DNA of 64,000 nt from Kitasatospora sp. Root107 (GCF_001424875.1 NZ_LMCT01000013.1:14073-78072); one strand, 5' to 3'. Shown: positions 16,165 through 24,873, counted from the stretch's first letter. A program made the numbers and translations. Notes: generated from the sequence alone by a model not told the origin.

Positions 16165-17352
16165 GTGGACGTGCAGAACAGACTTGACGCGATCGTCACG
16201 GCGGTGGAGAACGCCCGCTCGATGCCCATGTCGGCGTCCTGCGTGGTGAACCGGGCCGAGCTGGTCGGCCTGCTCCAGCAGCTCCGTGAGGCGCTGCCCG
16301 CCGAACTCGCCCAGGCCCAGTCGGTGATGGCCGACCACGAGCAGGTGGTCGCGGACGCCCAGGCCCAGGCCGACCAGATCATCCAGGGTGCGCACAGTGA
16401 GCGCGGCTCGCTGATCTCCGACACCGAGGTGGTGCTGCGCGCCCAGGCCGAGGCGGACCGGATTCTCGGCGAGGCCAAGACCGAGGTGCAGACCAAGCTG
16501 GCCGAGGCGGACGACTACGTCGACTCCAAGCTGGCCAACTTCGAGGTGGTGCTCACCAAGACGCTCGGCGCGGTCGGCCGCGGCCGGACCAAGCTGCGCG
16601 GCGACGCCAGCGTCTTCGAGCAGCCCTACGACGAGGACGCGACCGACGGCGAGGAGTTCCGCTCCCGGGTCAGCCCGAGCCCCGAGGTCGACGAGTACGT
16701 CGATGTGAAGCTCGCCACCCTGGAGACGGTGCTCAGCAAGACCCTCGAAGCGGTCGGCAAGGGCCGGGACAAGCTGCTCGGCAAGGCCTCGGTCGACGAG
16801 CTCGGCGCCTACCTGGCCGCCGCCGACGAGGCCCAGCAGCTCAAGGACCGGGCCGAGGCGGTCGCGGCCGGCTTCTCCGAGGACGGCTTCGACCCCAGCG
16901 GCGGCGGTGGCTTCGACGCGAACGGCCAGGAACAGCCCTGGTACCGGGCGGAGGTCCCGCAGCAGCAGAGCTGGCCCGAGCCGACCCCGGCGGCAGCCGG
17001 CTGGCAGGCCCCGGAGGCCGACCAGTACGCCGCCGCGCAGTACACCGAGGTCTACGGCGGCGGCTACGACCCGGCCGGCCAGCCGCAGACCGACCCGTAC
17101 GGCTACCCGCAGCAGCCGCAGCCGAGTTACGGCGGCCAGGGTTTCGACACCCAGGGCACGCAGGGCTTCGACTACGGCTACCAGCAGCAGCCGGTCTACC
17201 AGGAGCAGCCGCAGGAGCAGCAGGCGTACGACGCCTACGGCTACCCGCAGCAGGCTGCCCAGGTGCCGCAGCAGGCCGCGCTGGACGAGACCAGCTTCTT
17301 CGACACCAGCATGATCGACATGACCCGGCTGCGGGAGCTCGGCGGCAGGTGA
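16165..17352 (+). CDS. Coiled-coil protein with internal repeat and Gln/Tyr-rich tail
   Basis: 395 residues from GTG 16165 (MDVQNRLDAIVTAVENARS). Residues 40-115 are alanine/glutamate-rich and probably coiled coil, resembling ATP synthase subunit b, the label such proteins often receive. Two related blocks follow: DDYVDSKLANFEVVLTKTLG from about 116 and DEYVDVKLATLETVLSKTLE from about 176, each ending in a GRxKL motif. Residues 235-380 are low-complexity, rich in Gln, Pro, Tyr and Gly. The C-terminus TSFFDTSMIDMTRLRELGGR looks conserved. It has no membrane segment. The position between coaD and the DUF177-rpmF genes is conserved in Streptomyces. The role is unknown; a DivIVA-like or scaffold function is a guess. 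Confidence 0.75.
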   Translation: MDVQNRLDAIVTAVENARSMPMSASCVVNRAELVGLLQQLREALPAELAQAQSVMADHEQVVADAQAQADQIIQGAHSERGSLISDTEVVLRAQAEADRILGEAKTEVQTKLAEADDYVDSKLANFEVVLTKTLGAVGRGRTKLRGDASVFEQPYDEDATDGEEFRSRVSPSPEVDEYVDVKLATLETVLSKTLEAVGKGRDKLLGKASVDELGAYLAAADEAQQLKDRAEAVAAGFSEDGFDPSGGGGFDANGQEQPWYRAEVPQQQSWPEPTPAAAGWQAPEADQYAAAQYTEVYGGGYDPAGQPQTDPYGYPQQPQPSYGGQGFDTQGTQGFDYGYQQQPVYQEQPQEQQAYDAYGYPQQAAQVPQQAALDETSFFDTSMIDMTRLRELGGR

Positions 17353-17360
17353 AGTTGGGC

Positions 17361-17398
17361 CAGGCCGGAGTGTCCGGTAGTCTGACCACTCCGGCCTG
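17361..17398. terminator. Hairpin terminator
   Basis: Perfect 12-bp stem, CAGGCCGGAGTG (17361-17372) with CACTCCGGCCTG (17387-17398), 14-nt loop, followed by TTCGTTG. It separates the coiled-coil gene from the DUF177-rpmF-rnc-mutM group. Confidence 0.75.
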
Positions 17399-17494
17399 TT
17401 CGTTGCTGGGCTGTTCTGCTGCCTCGAAGCAGCCGGATCGAACCAAATTCGCGCCACGCAGGGATGCGTGCCGCCTCCAGGAAGTCAGGACACC

Positions 17495-18139
17495 TTGAAC
17501 CGCCTCGACCACCGCGACCCGCTCGTGTTCGACACGCATGAGCTCGGCCGTCGCCCGGGATCGTTGCGCAAGATGGTCCGCACCGTGGAGGCCCCGGAGG
17601 GTCTTGGCATCATCGATGTCATCGCCGTCCCGGTGAAGAGCGAGATCGAGATCGAGCTCCGTCAGGAGTCCGTGGTCGAGGGCGTGCTGGTGACCGGCCG
17701 CGCCAGGGCCAGGGTCGAGGGCGAGTGCGTACGCTGCCTGGAGCCGATCGAGGACCGCCTGCGGGTCGAGTTCCAGGAGCTCTTCTACTACCCGGAGTCC
17801 GACGAGCGCACCCGCGCCCGGACCACCGGGGCCGACGACCTCGACGAGGAGTCGGACGACGAGACTTACCGTCTGGAGGGCGATTTCTTCGACCTCCGGC
17901 CGGTGCTGCGTGACGCGGTGGTGCTCGCACTGCCGCTGCAGCCGGTGTGCCAGGAAGACTGCCTGGGCCTGTGCTCCGAATGCGGAGCGCGCCTGAGCGA
18001 CGACCCGGACCACCACCACGATGCCGTCGACCCCCGGTGGGCGGCTCTGCAGGGACTCTCCGCCGCCCCCGGCGACGAGGGTGACGGAATCAAGAACAGC
18101 GACACCCGTGAGGGTGGAGCCGAGAACCAGGAGAAGTAG
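17495..18139 (+). CDS. DUF177 (YceD) family protein
   Basis: About 214 residues. YceD-family proteins sit directly upstream of rpmF in most bacteria and are linked to rRNA (23S) accumulation. Seen here are [15 protein letters not shown] at the N-terminus, [13 protein letters not shown] in the middle, and the C-terminal Cys cluster [16 protein letters not shown] before [11 protein letters not shown] prefer the TTG at 17495 ([13 protein letters not shown]) with AGGA 5 nt upstream; a GTG at 17468 is also possible. The rpmF start is 2 nt after the stop. Confidence 0.88.
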   Translation: MNRLDHRDPLVFDTHELGRRPGSLRKMVRTVEAPEGLGIIDVIAVPVKSEIEIELRQESVVEGVLVTGRARARVEGECVRCLEPIEDRLRVEFQELFYYPESDERTRARTTGADDLDEESDDETYRLEGDFFDLRPVLRDAVVLALPLQPVCQEDCLGLCSECGARLSDDPDHHHDAVDPRWAALQGLSAAPGDEGDGIKNSDTREGGAENQEK

Positions 18140-18141
18140 CC

Positions 18142-18315
18142 GTGGCTGTTCCGAAGCGGAAGATGTCGCGCAGCAACACGCGCCACCGTCGGTCCAACTG
18201 GAAGGCCGTTGTCCCGGCCCTGGTGGCGTGTGACCGCTGCCACGAGCCGAAGCTTGGTCACATTGCGTGCCCGAGCTGCGGCACGTACAACCGTCGCCAG
18301 GTCCTCTCGGTCTGA
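18142..18315 (+). CDS. rpmF: 50S ribosomal protein L32 (zinc-ribbon type)
   Basis: 57 residues from a GTG start: [20 protein letters not shown] at the N-terminus, then two CxxC pairs (CDRC and CPSC) forming a zinc ribbon, and ending YNRRQVLSV. It is directly coupled to the DUF177 gene (2-nt gap; GGAGAAG in the end of that gene acts as ribosome site), and rnc starts 17 nt later. Small but unmistakable. Confidence 0.95.
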   Translation: MAVPKRKMSRSNTRHRRSNWKAVVPALVACDRCHEPKLGHIACPSCGTYNRRQVLSV

Positions 18316-18332
18316 TCGGCGGGTACGGATCG

Positions 18333-19106
18333 ATGTCGGACAGTAACTCACCCCGCAAGTCGGCTCCTGCCAACGGGAGCAAGGCCGGCGGTCCGGCTTC
18401 GACCGAATACGACGTTCTGGAAGGGCGCCTCGGGTTCGTACTCGAGCGCGCCCTTCTGGTGCGTGCCCTGACGCATCGTAGCTTCGCCTACGAGAACGGC
18501 GGGCTGCCCACCAACGAGCGCCTGGAGTTCCTCGGCGACTCGGTGCTGGGCTTGGTCGTGACGGACACCCTCTACAAGCTCCACCCGGAGGTTGCCGAGG
18601 GCACGCTCGCCAAACTGCGTGCCGCGGTGGTCAATTCGCGTGCCCTGGCCGAGGTCGGCCGTGGCCTCGAACTGGGCACCTTCATCAGGCTCGGCAAGGG
18701 CGAGGAGGGGACCGGTGGCCGTGACAAGTCGTCGATCCTCGCCGACACCGTCGAGGCCGTGATCGGCGCCATCTACCTGGATCAGGGGCTGGACGCCGCG
18801 ACCGACTTCGTCCACCGCCTGTTCGACCCGCTGATCGAGGAGTCCTCTCAGCTGGGCGCGGGCCTGGACTGGAAGACCAGCCTTCAGGAGCTCACCGCCT
18901 CGGTGGGCATCGGCGTACCCGAGTACGTGGTCGCCGAGTCCGGTCCTGACCACGAGAAGACCTTCGACGCCGCCGCGCGGGTGGCCGGCGAGGACTTCGG
19001 GCACGGCAGCGGCCGGTCGAAGAAGGAAGCCGAGCAGAAGGCAGCGGAGAGCGCCTGGCGCGCGATCCGGGCCAAGTACGCGGAGCAGCTCAACCCCACC
19101 AGCTGA
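18333..19106 (+). CDS. rnc: Ribonuclease III
   Basis: Double-strand-specific RNase that processes rRNA precursors and structured mRNAs. In Streptomyces it is also known as AbsB, affecting antibiotic production (established for S. coelicolor). 257 residues. The catalytic signature is [16 protein letters not shown] (about 60-75), with a second acidic site near [18 protein letters not shown]. The C-terminal dsRNA-binding domain covers about 185-250 ([30 protein letters not shown]). The ATG at 18333 is preferred; an upstream in-frame ATG lies inside rpmF. Confidence 0.95.
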   Translation: MSDSNSPRKSAPANGSKAGGPASTEYDVLEGRLGFVLERALLVRALTHRSFAYENGGLPTNERLEFLGDSVLGLVVTDTLYKLHPEVAEGTLAKLRAAVVNSRALAEVGRGLELGTFIRLGKGEEGTGGRDKSSILADTVEAVIGAIYLDQGLDAATDFVHRLFDPLIEESSQLGAGLDWKTSLQELTASVGIGVPEYVVAESGPDHEKTFDAAARVAGEDFGHGSGRSKKEAEQKAAESAWRAIRAKYAEQLNPTS

Positions 19107-19128
19107 CACCAGAGTTGAGGCGGCAGGC

Positions 19129-19983
19129 GTGCCCGAACTCCCCGAGGTCGAGGTGGTCAGGCGCGGCCTGGCCCGCTGGGCCGCAGGCCGTACCGTGGCC
19201 GAGGCCCAGGTGCTGCACCCACGGTCGGTCCGGCGTCAGCCGGGCGGCGCCGACGAGTTCGCCGCCCGGCTGACCGGGACGACCCTGGGGGAGGCGCAGC
19301 GCCGCGGCAAGTACCTCTGGGTGCCGCTCGGCCGTGACCAGGCGCTGATCGGCCACCTCGGCATGAGCGGCCAACTCCTGGTCCAGGACGCCTCGGTGCC
19401 GGACGAGACGCACCTCCGGGTCCGGCTCCGGTTCACCGACGGCGGGCGCGAACTGCGCTTCGTCGACCAGCGCACCTTCGGCGGCCTGGCGGTGGAGGAG
19501 TCCGAGCCGGGCGACCCCGAGTCGACCCCGCTCTCCATCGCCCACATCGCCCGCGACCCGCTGGACTCGCGCTTCGACGACGGTGCCTTCATAGCCGCAC
19601 TGCGGGCCAAGCGGACCACCGTGAAGCGGGCCCTGCTCGACCAGACGCTGATCAGCGGCGTCGGCAACATCTACGCGGACGAGTCGCTCTGGCGCGCCAA
19701 GCTGCACTACGAGCGCCCCACCGCCACCCTCACCCGGGCCCAGGCCGCCACCCTGCTCGGCCACGCCCGCGACGTGATGAACGCCGCCCTCGAGGTCGGC
19801 GGCACCAGCTTCGACAGCCTCTACGTCAACGTGAACGGCGAGAGCGGCTACTTCTCCCGTGAGTTGGACGCCTACGGGCGCGAGGGTGAGCCGTGCCGCC
19901 GCTGCGGCACCGCCGTCCGGCGCGAGCCGTGGATGAACCGCTCCAGCTACTTCTGCCCCCGCTGCCAGCGCCCGCCGCGCTAG
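19129..19983 (+). CDS. mutM: Formamidopyrimidine-DNA glycosylase
   Basis: Base-excision repair of 8-oxoguanine and ring-opened purines. 284 residues. After the initiator Met comes [13 protein letters not shown], with the catalytic N-terminal Pro and Glu. GKYLWVPL carries the conserved lysine, [17 protein letters not shown] is the helix-two-turn-helix, and the C4 zinc finger is [21 protein letters not shown] followed by CQ. GTG start. It closes the rpmF-rnc-mutM group, and a palindromic repeat follows 7 nt after the stop. Confidence 0.96.
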   Translation: MPELPEVEVVRRGLARWAAGRTVAEAQVLHPRSVRRQPGGADEFAARLTGTTLGEAQRRGKYLWVPLGRDQALIGHLGMSGQLLVQDASVPDETHLRVRLRFTDGGRELRFVDQRTFGGLAVEESEPGDPESTPLSIAHIARDPLDSRFDDGAFIAALRAKRTTVKRALLDQTLISGVGNIYADESLWRAKLHYERPTATLTRAQAATLLGHARDVMNAALEVGGTSFDSLYVNVNGESGYFSRELDAYGREGEPCRRCGTAVRREPWMNRSSYFCPRCQRPPR

Positions 19984-19990
19984 GCACACG

Positions 19991-20108
19991 CCAGGGGCTC
20001 GGGGAACTGCGACGCCGACCTCGGACAAGGTGATCTGTGCGTAGCTGGTCAGGCACTTTCGTACGTGACCCCGGCGCCAGATCTCCTCGCAGTTCCCCGA
20101 GCCCCTGG
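19991..20108. repeat. Palindromic intergenic repeat, copy 2 of 3
   Basis: 118 bp, with the same perfect 22-bp inverted ends as copy 1 (19991-20012 and 20087-20108) and the same orientation. The inner hairpin is shorter (GGTCA with TGACC). It lies between convergent mutM and the DMT-like gene. Confidence 0.85.
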
Positions 20109-20119
20109 ACCGTAGACGG

Positions 20120-21031
20120 TCAATGCACCGAGGTGAGTTCAGCCTCCTGGGCGGTGTCCTGTTCGCCCTGGCCGTAGTAGGCGACGCCGACCGCGCTGAC
20201 GACGGCGAGGACGAAGCCGAAGGCGGCCAGCCAGCCGAGGCCGGCCCGGGAGGAGTCGCCGAGCCAGATGACGCCGACCGCGCCGGGGATGACGGTCTCG
20301 CCGACCACCAGGGCGGCGGTGGCCCCGTTCACCGAGCCGATCTGCAGCGCGATGGTGTGCAGGTACATCCCGCCGATCCCGCCGATCAGGATCGCGTACA
20401 GGGCCGGGTCGGAGACCAGCTGCCCGAGGTCGTAAGGCTCGATGCCGTTCAGGATCCGGACGCCGACCCCGAGTGCGCCGAAGCCGAGCCCGGAGAGCAG
20501 ACCGGCCACGATCGCCCCGCTCGCCCCCAGCAGCCGGACGATCAGCGCGCCGCCGCCGATGATCGCGACCGAGGCACCCAGCAGCCACCAGTGCACGGCC
20601 ATCGCGGCGTGGTGCCCGCCCTCGGGCCCGGCCGCCACCGCGAGCAGGATCAGGGCGGCGCACAGGATCGCGATCGAGGCCCACTCGGGCCGCTTCAGCC
20701 GGATGCCGAGCAGCTTGATGCTGAGCACGGCGGTGACCACCAGGTTGGCGCTGATGATGGTCTGGGAGAGGAAGAGCGGGAGCAGCCGGGCGGCCAGCGC
20801 GCCGAGCCCGAAGCCGATCAGGTCGAGCACCGTGCCGAGGATGAACTCCCAGGTGACGGCGGCCTTGGCGGTGGAGGAGAGGTTGGGTCCGCCGTGTTCG
20901 GTGACTCCAGCGGAGCGGCCGTTGGCGGCCGCCTCCTCGCGGGCGGAGCGGCGTGAGCCGACCGCCTGGAGTACCGAGCCGGTGCCGTAGCAGGCGGATG
21001 CCGCGACGGCGGTGACGAGGCCCAGGATCAC
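20120..21031 (-). CDS. DMT/EamA-like integral membrane protein
   Basis: 303 residues with about 9-10 hydrophobic segments, from VIGLGL-type N-terminus MILGLVTAVAASACYGTGSV to FGFVLAVVSAVGVAYYG. A short polar loop (residues 28-55) follows the first helix. The double set of helices and a second-half ALVVGETVIPGAVGVIWLGD resemble the drug/metabolite transporter superfamily; the substrate is unknown. GTG start with GGAG 6 nt upstream. The 3' end lies against the palindromic repeat; it is divergent from the TPM-like gene. Confidence 0.75.
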   Translation of the reverse strand: MILGLVTAVAASACYGTGSVLQAVGSRRSAREEAAANGRSAGVTEHGGPNLSSTAKAAVTWEFILGTVLDLIGFGLGALAARLLPLFLSQTIISANLVVTAVLSIKLLGIRLKRPEWASIAILCAALILLAVAAGPEGGHHAAMAVHWWLLGASVAIIGGGALIVRLLGASGAIVAGLLSGLGFGALGVGVRILNGIEPYDLGQLVSDPALYAILIGGIGGMYLHTIALQIGSVNGATAALVVGETVIPGAVGVIWLGDSSRAGLGWLAAFGFVLAVVSAVGVAYYGQGEQDTAQEAELTSVH

Positions 21032-21188
21032 CGGGTGCTCCGATCTGGATGTGGCAGGTGTGGTGGATCAGGCACCACTATGCCCGCTCGGGCCGGTGGT
21101 CTCGTCAGCCACCAGGAGGACCGGAGCTCGTCCCCACGGCGGGGGAGCCGTTGACCGGAGGTATGGGGCCGAAGGCCGTTCGTACGAG

Positions 21189-21194
21189 TAGCGT
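21189..21194 (+). promoter_or_regulatory. -10 hexamer of a probable leaderless promoter
   Basis: TAGCGT, 6 nt before the ATG at 21201, with no ribosome site between. Confidence 0.45.
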
Positions 21195-21200
21195 CGAAAC

Positions 21201-22532
21201 ATGAGAACCACGCAGCTCAGCCGCTCGAAGGCGACCGCTCTCCTGGCGCTGGTGCTGGCCGCCCTGCTGCTCCTGCCCGCCACCGCCGCCTCGGCGGCGA
21301 CGGGTGGTGTGGAGGAGGCGGCCCGGATGCTGAAACAGGGTCAGGTCTATGTCGACCCGGCGATGACCGGGCGGTTCTCCACGGCCGAGACGGCCGCGCT
21401 GACCGAGCGGATCAGGCAGGCCGACAAGCCGGTCTTCGTCGCGGTGGTCCCGGCGAGCGAGCAGTACCCGGCCCGTACGGTCGCCACCGATCTGCGGACC
21501 AGAGTCGGGGTGACCGGCCTGTACGCGATCTGGCGGGGCGAGGAGTTCAAGGCCTTCGCGGACCCGGCGGCGATCTCCACCGCCGCTGCGAACAACCTGG
21601 CCGGTGCGGCGGTACGGGCCCACCCCGGGGACGTCAACGGCACGTTGAACGACTTCGTGGGCCAGGCGGTCGGCCAGGTCAAGGGCAAGGGCGTGGCGGC
21701 CTCCGCCGACAGCGGCGGGGCCGGGGTGGCGGCGATCGTGGTGCCGCTGGCACTGCTGGCGCTGGCCGGTGGCGGTGTGTTCCTGCTGTTCCGCCGGTCG
21801 AAGCGGCGCAAGGAGGAGCAGGCGCAGGCCGCGCTGGCCCAGCTGCGGGTGGTGGTGGACGAGGACATCACCGCGTTCGGCGAGGAGCTGGACCGGCTGG
21901 ACTTCGCGCCCGGCGACCCGGCGGCGGACGACGCCCAGCGGGCCGACTACGCGCACGCGCTGGACAGCTACGACGGCGCCAAGCGCGCGATGGACTCGGC
22001 GACCGCGCCCGAGCAGGTCCGCCCGGTGACCGAGGCACTGGCCGAGGGCCGGTTCGCGCTGGCCACCCTGACGGCCCGTCGGGAGGGGCAGCCACTGCCG
22101 GACCGGCGCCCGCCGTGCTTCTTCGACCCCCGGCACGGCCCGTCGGCCAAGGACGCGGACTGGGCCCCGGCGGGTGCGGCCCGGCGGACCGTCCCGGTCT
22201 GTGCCGCGGACGCGGCCCGGCTGGCGGCGGGCCAGGAGCCGGAGATCCGTACCGTGCAGACCGAGCACGGCCGGGAGCCGTACTGGAACGCGGGCCCGGC
22301 GTACAGCCCGTGGGCCGGTGGCTACTTCGGCGGCGGGATGCTGCCGGGGCTGCTGATGGGCACCATGCTCGGCTCGATGATGGCCTCGCCCGGTACGGCC
22401 TGGGCGGCCGGCGGTGAGGGCTACCAGGGCGGCGACAGTTCCGGCGCGGACTTCAACCCCTCGGACTTCGGCGGCTTCGACGGTGGCGGTGGTGGTGACT
22501 TCGGAGGCGGAGGGGACTTCGGGGGCTTCTGA
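21201..22532 (+). CDS. Membrane protein with TPM-like extracytoplasmic domain and Gly-rich tail
   Basis: 443 residues. Signal peptide (about 1-34: LALVLAALLLLPATAASAA), then a soluble region (35-165) with the flow of a TPM domain (AARMLKQGQVYVDP, KPVFVAVVPASEQYPA). One membrane helix follows (about 174-195, GVAAIVVPLALLALAGGGVF), then a basic cytoplasmic stretch (RRSKRRKEEQAQ) and a charged region. The end is glycine-rich (DFGGGGDFGGF), as in other TPM/YgcG proteins. The function is unknown. It precedes the type VII substrate operon, but a palindrome and probable promoter lie between. Confidence 0.7.
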   Translation: MRTTQLSRSKATALLALVLAALLLLPATAASAATGGVEEAARMLKQGQVYVDPAMTGRFSTAETAALTERIRQADKPVFVAVVPASEQYPARTVATDLRTRVGVTGLYAIWRGEEFKAFADPAAISTAAANNLAGAAVRAHPGDVNGTLNDFVGQAVGQVKGKGVAASADSGGAGVAAIVVPLALLALAGGGVFLLFRRSKRRKEEQAQAALAQLRVVVDEDITAFGEELDRLDFAPGDPAADDAQRADYAHALDSYDGAKRAMDSATAPEQVRPVTEALAEGRFALATLTARREGQPLPDRRPPCFFDPRHGPSAKDADWAPAGAARRTVPVCAADAARLAAGQEPEIRTVQTEHGREPYWNAGPAYSPWAGGYFGGGMLPGLLMGTMLGSMMASPGTAWAAGGEGYQGGDSSGADFNPSDFGGFDGGGGGDFGGGGDFGGF

Positions 22533-22558
22533 GGCGGGTGGTGTGAAGCCCCTTGCTT

Positions 22559-22594
22559 GCTGATCATCAGAGCGCTATCAGTACGATGATCAGC
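22559..22594. promoter_or_regulatory. Perfect inverted repeat / promoter of the type VII substrate operon
   Basis: GCTGATCATC (22559-22568) and GATGATCAGC (22585-22594) are exact complements separated by 16 bp. Each arm contains TGATCA. A TACGAT hexamer at 22582-22587 could be the -10 box, overlapping the right arm, so a protein bound to the palindrome would block RNA polymerase (inference). Confidence 0.55.
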
Positions 22595-22620
22595 TAGAAC
22601 CGCAGCGAGGGGCAGTTTTC

Positions 22621-22935
22621 ATGGGGGAGCAAGGCTTCCGGGTAGAACCGGGTGCACTCAGGGCGTACGCGGCACTGATCGAGGCCCAGGCGGAGCGGAT
22701 CGCGGAGATCCAGTCCCGGCTGGCCTCGGTCACGCTGAACTCGAACGACTTCGGCATGCTGCCGGACGCGCAGAACCTCTACCAGGCGTACGAGGAGCAC
22801 GCGGAGGTGGAACAGCAGAACTTCGCCGACCTGGGCGAGTTGCTGACCGACACCGCCGAGGGCCTGCAGCACTCGGCGGACAACTACGAGAGTCACGACA
22901 CCGCGATCGCCTCGGTCTACGGGGGTGGCCGGTGA
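22621..22935 (+). CDS. Type VII secretion target (EspC-like, WXG100 superfamily)
   Basis: 104 residues, wholly helical in character, starting FRVEPGALRAYAALIEAQAE. It matches the layout of EspC/ESX-associated small proteins: two helices with a turn near LNSNDFGMLPD and a C-terminal secretion signal YESHD (89-93) of the YxxxD/E type. The stop overlaps the next GTG (GTGA). There is no ESX ATPase (EccC) gene in the window, so export would use a machine encoded elsewhere. A perfect palindrome precedes it. Confidence 0.7.
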   Translation: MGEQGFRVEPGALRAYAALIEAQAERIAEIQSRLASVTLNSNDFGMLPDAQNLYQAYEEHAEVEQQNFADLGELLTDTAEGLQHSADNYESHDTAIASVYGGGR

Positions 22936-23954
22936 TCCCCGGGACGGACATCTCCTACGGTGAGGCGGGCGCCGCGTACAAGTGGACCCGCGACTTCGTC
23001 AACACGCCCTTCGAGGCGCTGCCCAGCTTCACGAACCCGGTCTCCGAGGGTCTGGACGCCGGGCTGGACGAGTTCGTCAAGGGCGCGCTGGACTTCCTCG
23101 GGCTGATGGACATGCTGGAGGAGGTCACCGGCGAGCTGGAGACCCTCACCAACGCCGCGCAGGAGTGGCAGGCCCAGGCGAAGGCGATGCAGGAGGTCGC
23201 CAACGCGCTGCGCGAGGGCGGCACGACGCTCGCCGGCCAGTGGGAGGGCCAGGCGTCCGACGCCTTCGGCACCCACATGGGCACGGTGGTCGAGGCCATC
23301 GAGAGCACCGCCGCCGACATGAACGAGGTGGCCCAGATCATCAGCCAGGCCGCCGCGGCCTGCGAACTGGCCGAGAACCTCGTCATCGGCCTGATCCGCG
23401 AGGCGATCGAGGTCCTGATCGCCACCATGGCCGCGATGATCCTGGTCGACATCATCACGCTCGGCGCCGCCACCGTGGTCAACGCCCTGGTGGTCGAGGC
23501 CGAGGTGTCGGTCTACGTCATGCGGATCGCCTCGGTGTCGCGCAAGCTGGCCACGGCGCTGGGCAAGCTGATGGACGCGGTGCGCAAGATCCAGACCGCC
23601 GGGAAGTCCTTCAAGAACATCAAGGAGGGCCTCAAGGCGGCCAAGGCGGTCCGCAAGATCGGCGGTGCGGGGAACCGCTTCGGCACCGCGAAGGACCTGC
23701 TGACCAACCCGAACCTCGGCACGCTCGGCGAGTTCGCCACCGCGCGCGGGGTGAAGACCGTCTTCGGAGCGGTCAAGGGCGGCATCGCGACCGGCGTCGG
23801 GATGGGTATCGGCGCGGGTGACTTCGGCGGCGCCTTCACCGACGCGGCCAAGGACGACGCCGCGATCGACGCCGCCACCGGCGCGCTGGACGGCGGCCCG
23901 CACGCGAAGCCGTACCGGGTGCCGCAGACCCGGGTCGAGGAGGCCTTCGGATGA
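22932..23954 (+). CDS. WXG100-like protein with hydrophobic middle and basic C-terminal domain
   Basis: 340 residues from a GTG overlapping the previous stop. Residues 60-145 form a WXG100-like helical hairpin with QWEGQASDAF (WEG at 104-106). Residues 146-185 are strongly hydrophobic (LVIGLIREAIEVLIATMAAMILVDI). The remainder has a lysine-rich part (KSFKNIKEGLKAAKAVRKI) and a glycine-rich stretch (GIATGVGMGIGAGDFGG). I see no toxin active-site motif. It could be a secreted or membrane-inserted partner of the 104-residue protein. It is coupled by ATGA to the third gene. Confidence 0.65.
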   Translation: MIPGTDISYGEAGAAYKWTRDFVNTPFEALPSFTNPVSEGLDAGLDEFVKGALDFLGLMDMLEEVTGELETLTNAAQEWQAQAKAMQEVANALREGGTTLAGQWEGQASDAFGTHMGTVVEAIESTAADMNEVAQIISQAAAACELAENLVIGLIREAIEVLIATMAAMILVDIITLGAATVVNALVVEAEVSVYVMRIASVSRKLATALGKLMDAVRKIQTAGKSFKNIKEGLKAAKAVRKIGGAGNRFGTAKDLLTNPNLGTLGEFATARGVKTVFGAVKGGIATGVGMGIGAGDFGGAFTDAAKDDAAIDAATGALDGGPHAKPYRVPQTRVEEAFG

Positions 23955-24544
23955 GCCAGTACGTCGAGCCGCGCCCGCTGGGCGGCGAGTCCTACCGCCC
24001 GCTGTTCGCCCCGCTGCTGCAGCCGGGCGAGCAGATCCACGCGGTGGCCGAACTCACTCTCAGCGACCTGATCCGCCGGGTCCCGCGCAAGTACCGCCCA
24101 GGGGCCGCGACCAGGGGGGCGATGGCCGCCTTCGGTGCGCTGTTCGAGCTGGTGGCCGTCGTCGCGGAGCTCCTGTTCGAGGCGGTCTTCGGGTTCTTCC
24201 GGATGATCCGCCGGATCACCCGGGGCCGGGGCCTGCAGGGCGGCTGGGGCAGCCAGGCCGGACAGTTCGTGATCGCGGTGCGGCACGGGTACGAGGGCGC
24301 GGCGCCGATGGACAACAACCGCGCGGTGCTGGCCTTCACCGACCGACGCATCCTGCTGGCCGACCACCTGGTCGGCGTCGGCCTCAGGCCGCTCGGTGAA
24401 CTGCCGTACGGACGGATCCGCCGGGTCGAGGACCGCACCGGCGGCGTCTCCGACCGGGTCGACCTGCACTTCGCGGACGGCTCGCTGGCCGCCCTCTCCC
24501 AGGGCACGGACGAGGCCCGGGCACTGGTCGCACTGATCCGCTGA
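23951..24544 (+). CDS. Hypothetical protein with bacterial PH-like domain
   Basis: 197 residues. The N-terminal half has an amphipathic/hydrophobic segment at about 58-80 (AAFGALFELVAVVAELLFEA). The C-terminal part (about 115-195) has VLAFTDRRILLADHLVGVG and VDLHFADGSLAAL, the pattern of YokE/PH-like domains that bind membranes or peptides. The start ATG overlaps the previous stop. As third member of the coupled operon it may be an accessory, chaperone or self-protection protein; none of these can be proved from the sequence. Confidence 0.65.
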   Translation: MSQYVEPRPLGGESYRPLFAPLLQPGEQIHAVAELTLSDLIRRVPRKYRPGAATRGAMAAFGALFELVAVVAELLFEAVFGFFRMIRRITRGRGLQGGWGSQAGQFVIAVRHGYEGAAPMDNNRAVLAFTDRRILLADHLVGVGLRPLGELPYGRIRRVEDRTGGVSDRVDLHFADGSLAALSQGTDEARALVALIR

Positions 24545-24560
24545 ACCCGCGGACGGCCCC

Positions 24561-24600
24561 GTTGCTGTGCATCGCCTAGGGTCGAGCCATGCACAGCAAC
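24561..24600 (+). promoter_or_regulatory. Inverted repeat spanning the acyP promoter and start codon
   Basis: GTTGCTGTGCAT (24561-24572) and ATGCACAGCAAC (24589-24600) are exact 12-bp complements. The right arm begins with the acyP start codon. A TAGGGT -10 hexamer (24577-24582) sits in the 16-bp spacer, 6 nt before the ATG, so the mRNA is probably leaderless and the repeat acts as DNA rather than RNA. Confidence 0.55.
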
Positions 24601-24873
24601 GATCCGGTCCGCTGCACCGCCTGGGTGCGCGGCAAGGTGCAGCAGGTCGGCTTCCGCTGGTGGACGCGGGCCAGGGCGATGGAGATCGGGCTGACCGGGT
24701 ACACCAGCAACCTCGGTGACGGCCGGGTGCAGGTGGTGGCGGAGGGCAGTCACGCCGACTGCGAACGTCTGCTGACCCTGCTCCGCGGGCCCGACACCCC
24801 GGGTGCCGTCACCGGTGTCACCGAGATCTGGAGCGCGACCGGCGACGGTTACGAGACCTTCGCGATCCGCTGA
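24589..24873 (+). CDS. acyP: Acylphosphatase
   Basis: Hydrolyses acyl phosphates. 94 residues, the standard size. [20 protein letters not shown] (15-34) carries the phosphate-binding loop with catalytic Arg, and [17 protein letters not shown] holds the catalytic Asn. The start lies in an inverted repeat and has no ribosome site; a -10 hexamer 6 nt upstream suggests a leaderless mRNA. acyP lies upstream of smc in many actinobacteria. Confidence 0.92.
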   Translation: MHSNDPVRCTAWVRGKVQQVGFRWWTRARAMEIGLTGYTSNLGDGRVQVVAEGSHADCERLLTLLRGPDTPGAVTGVTEIWSATGDGYETFAIR

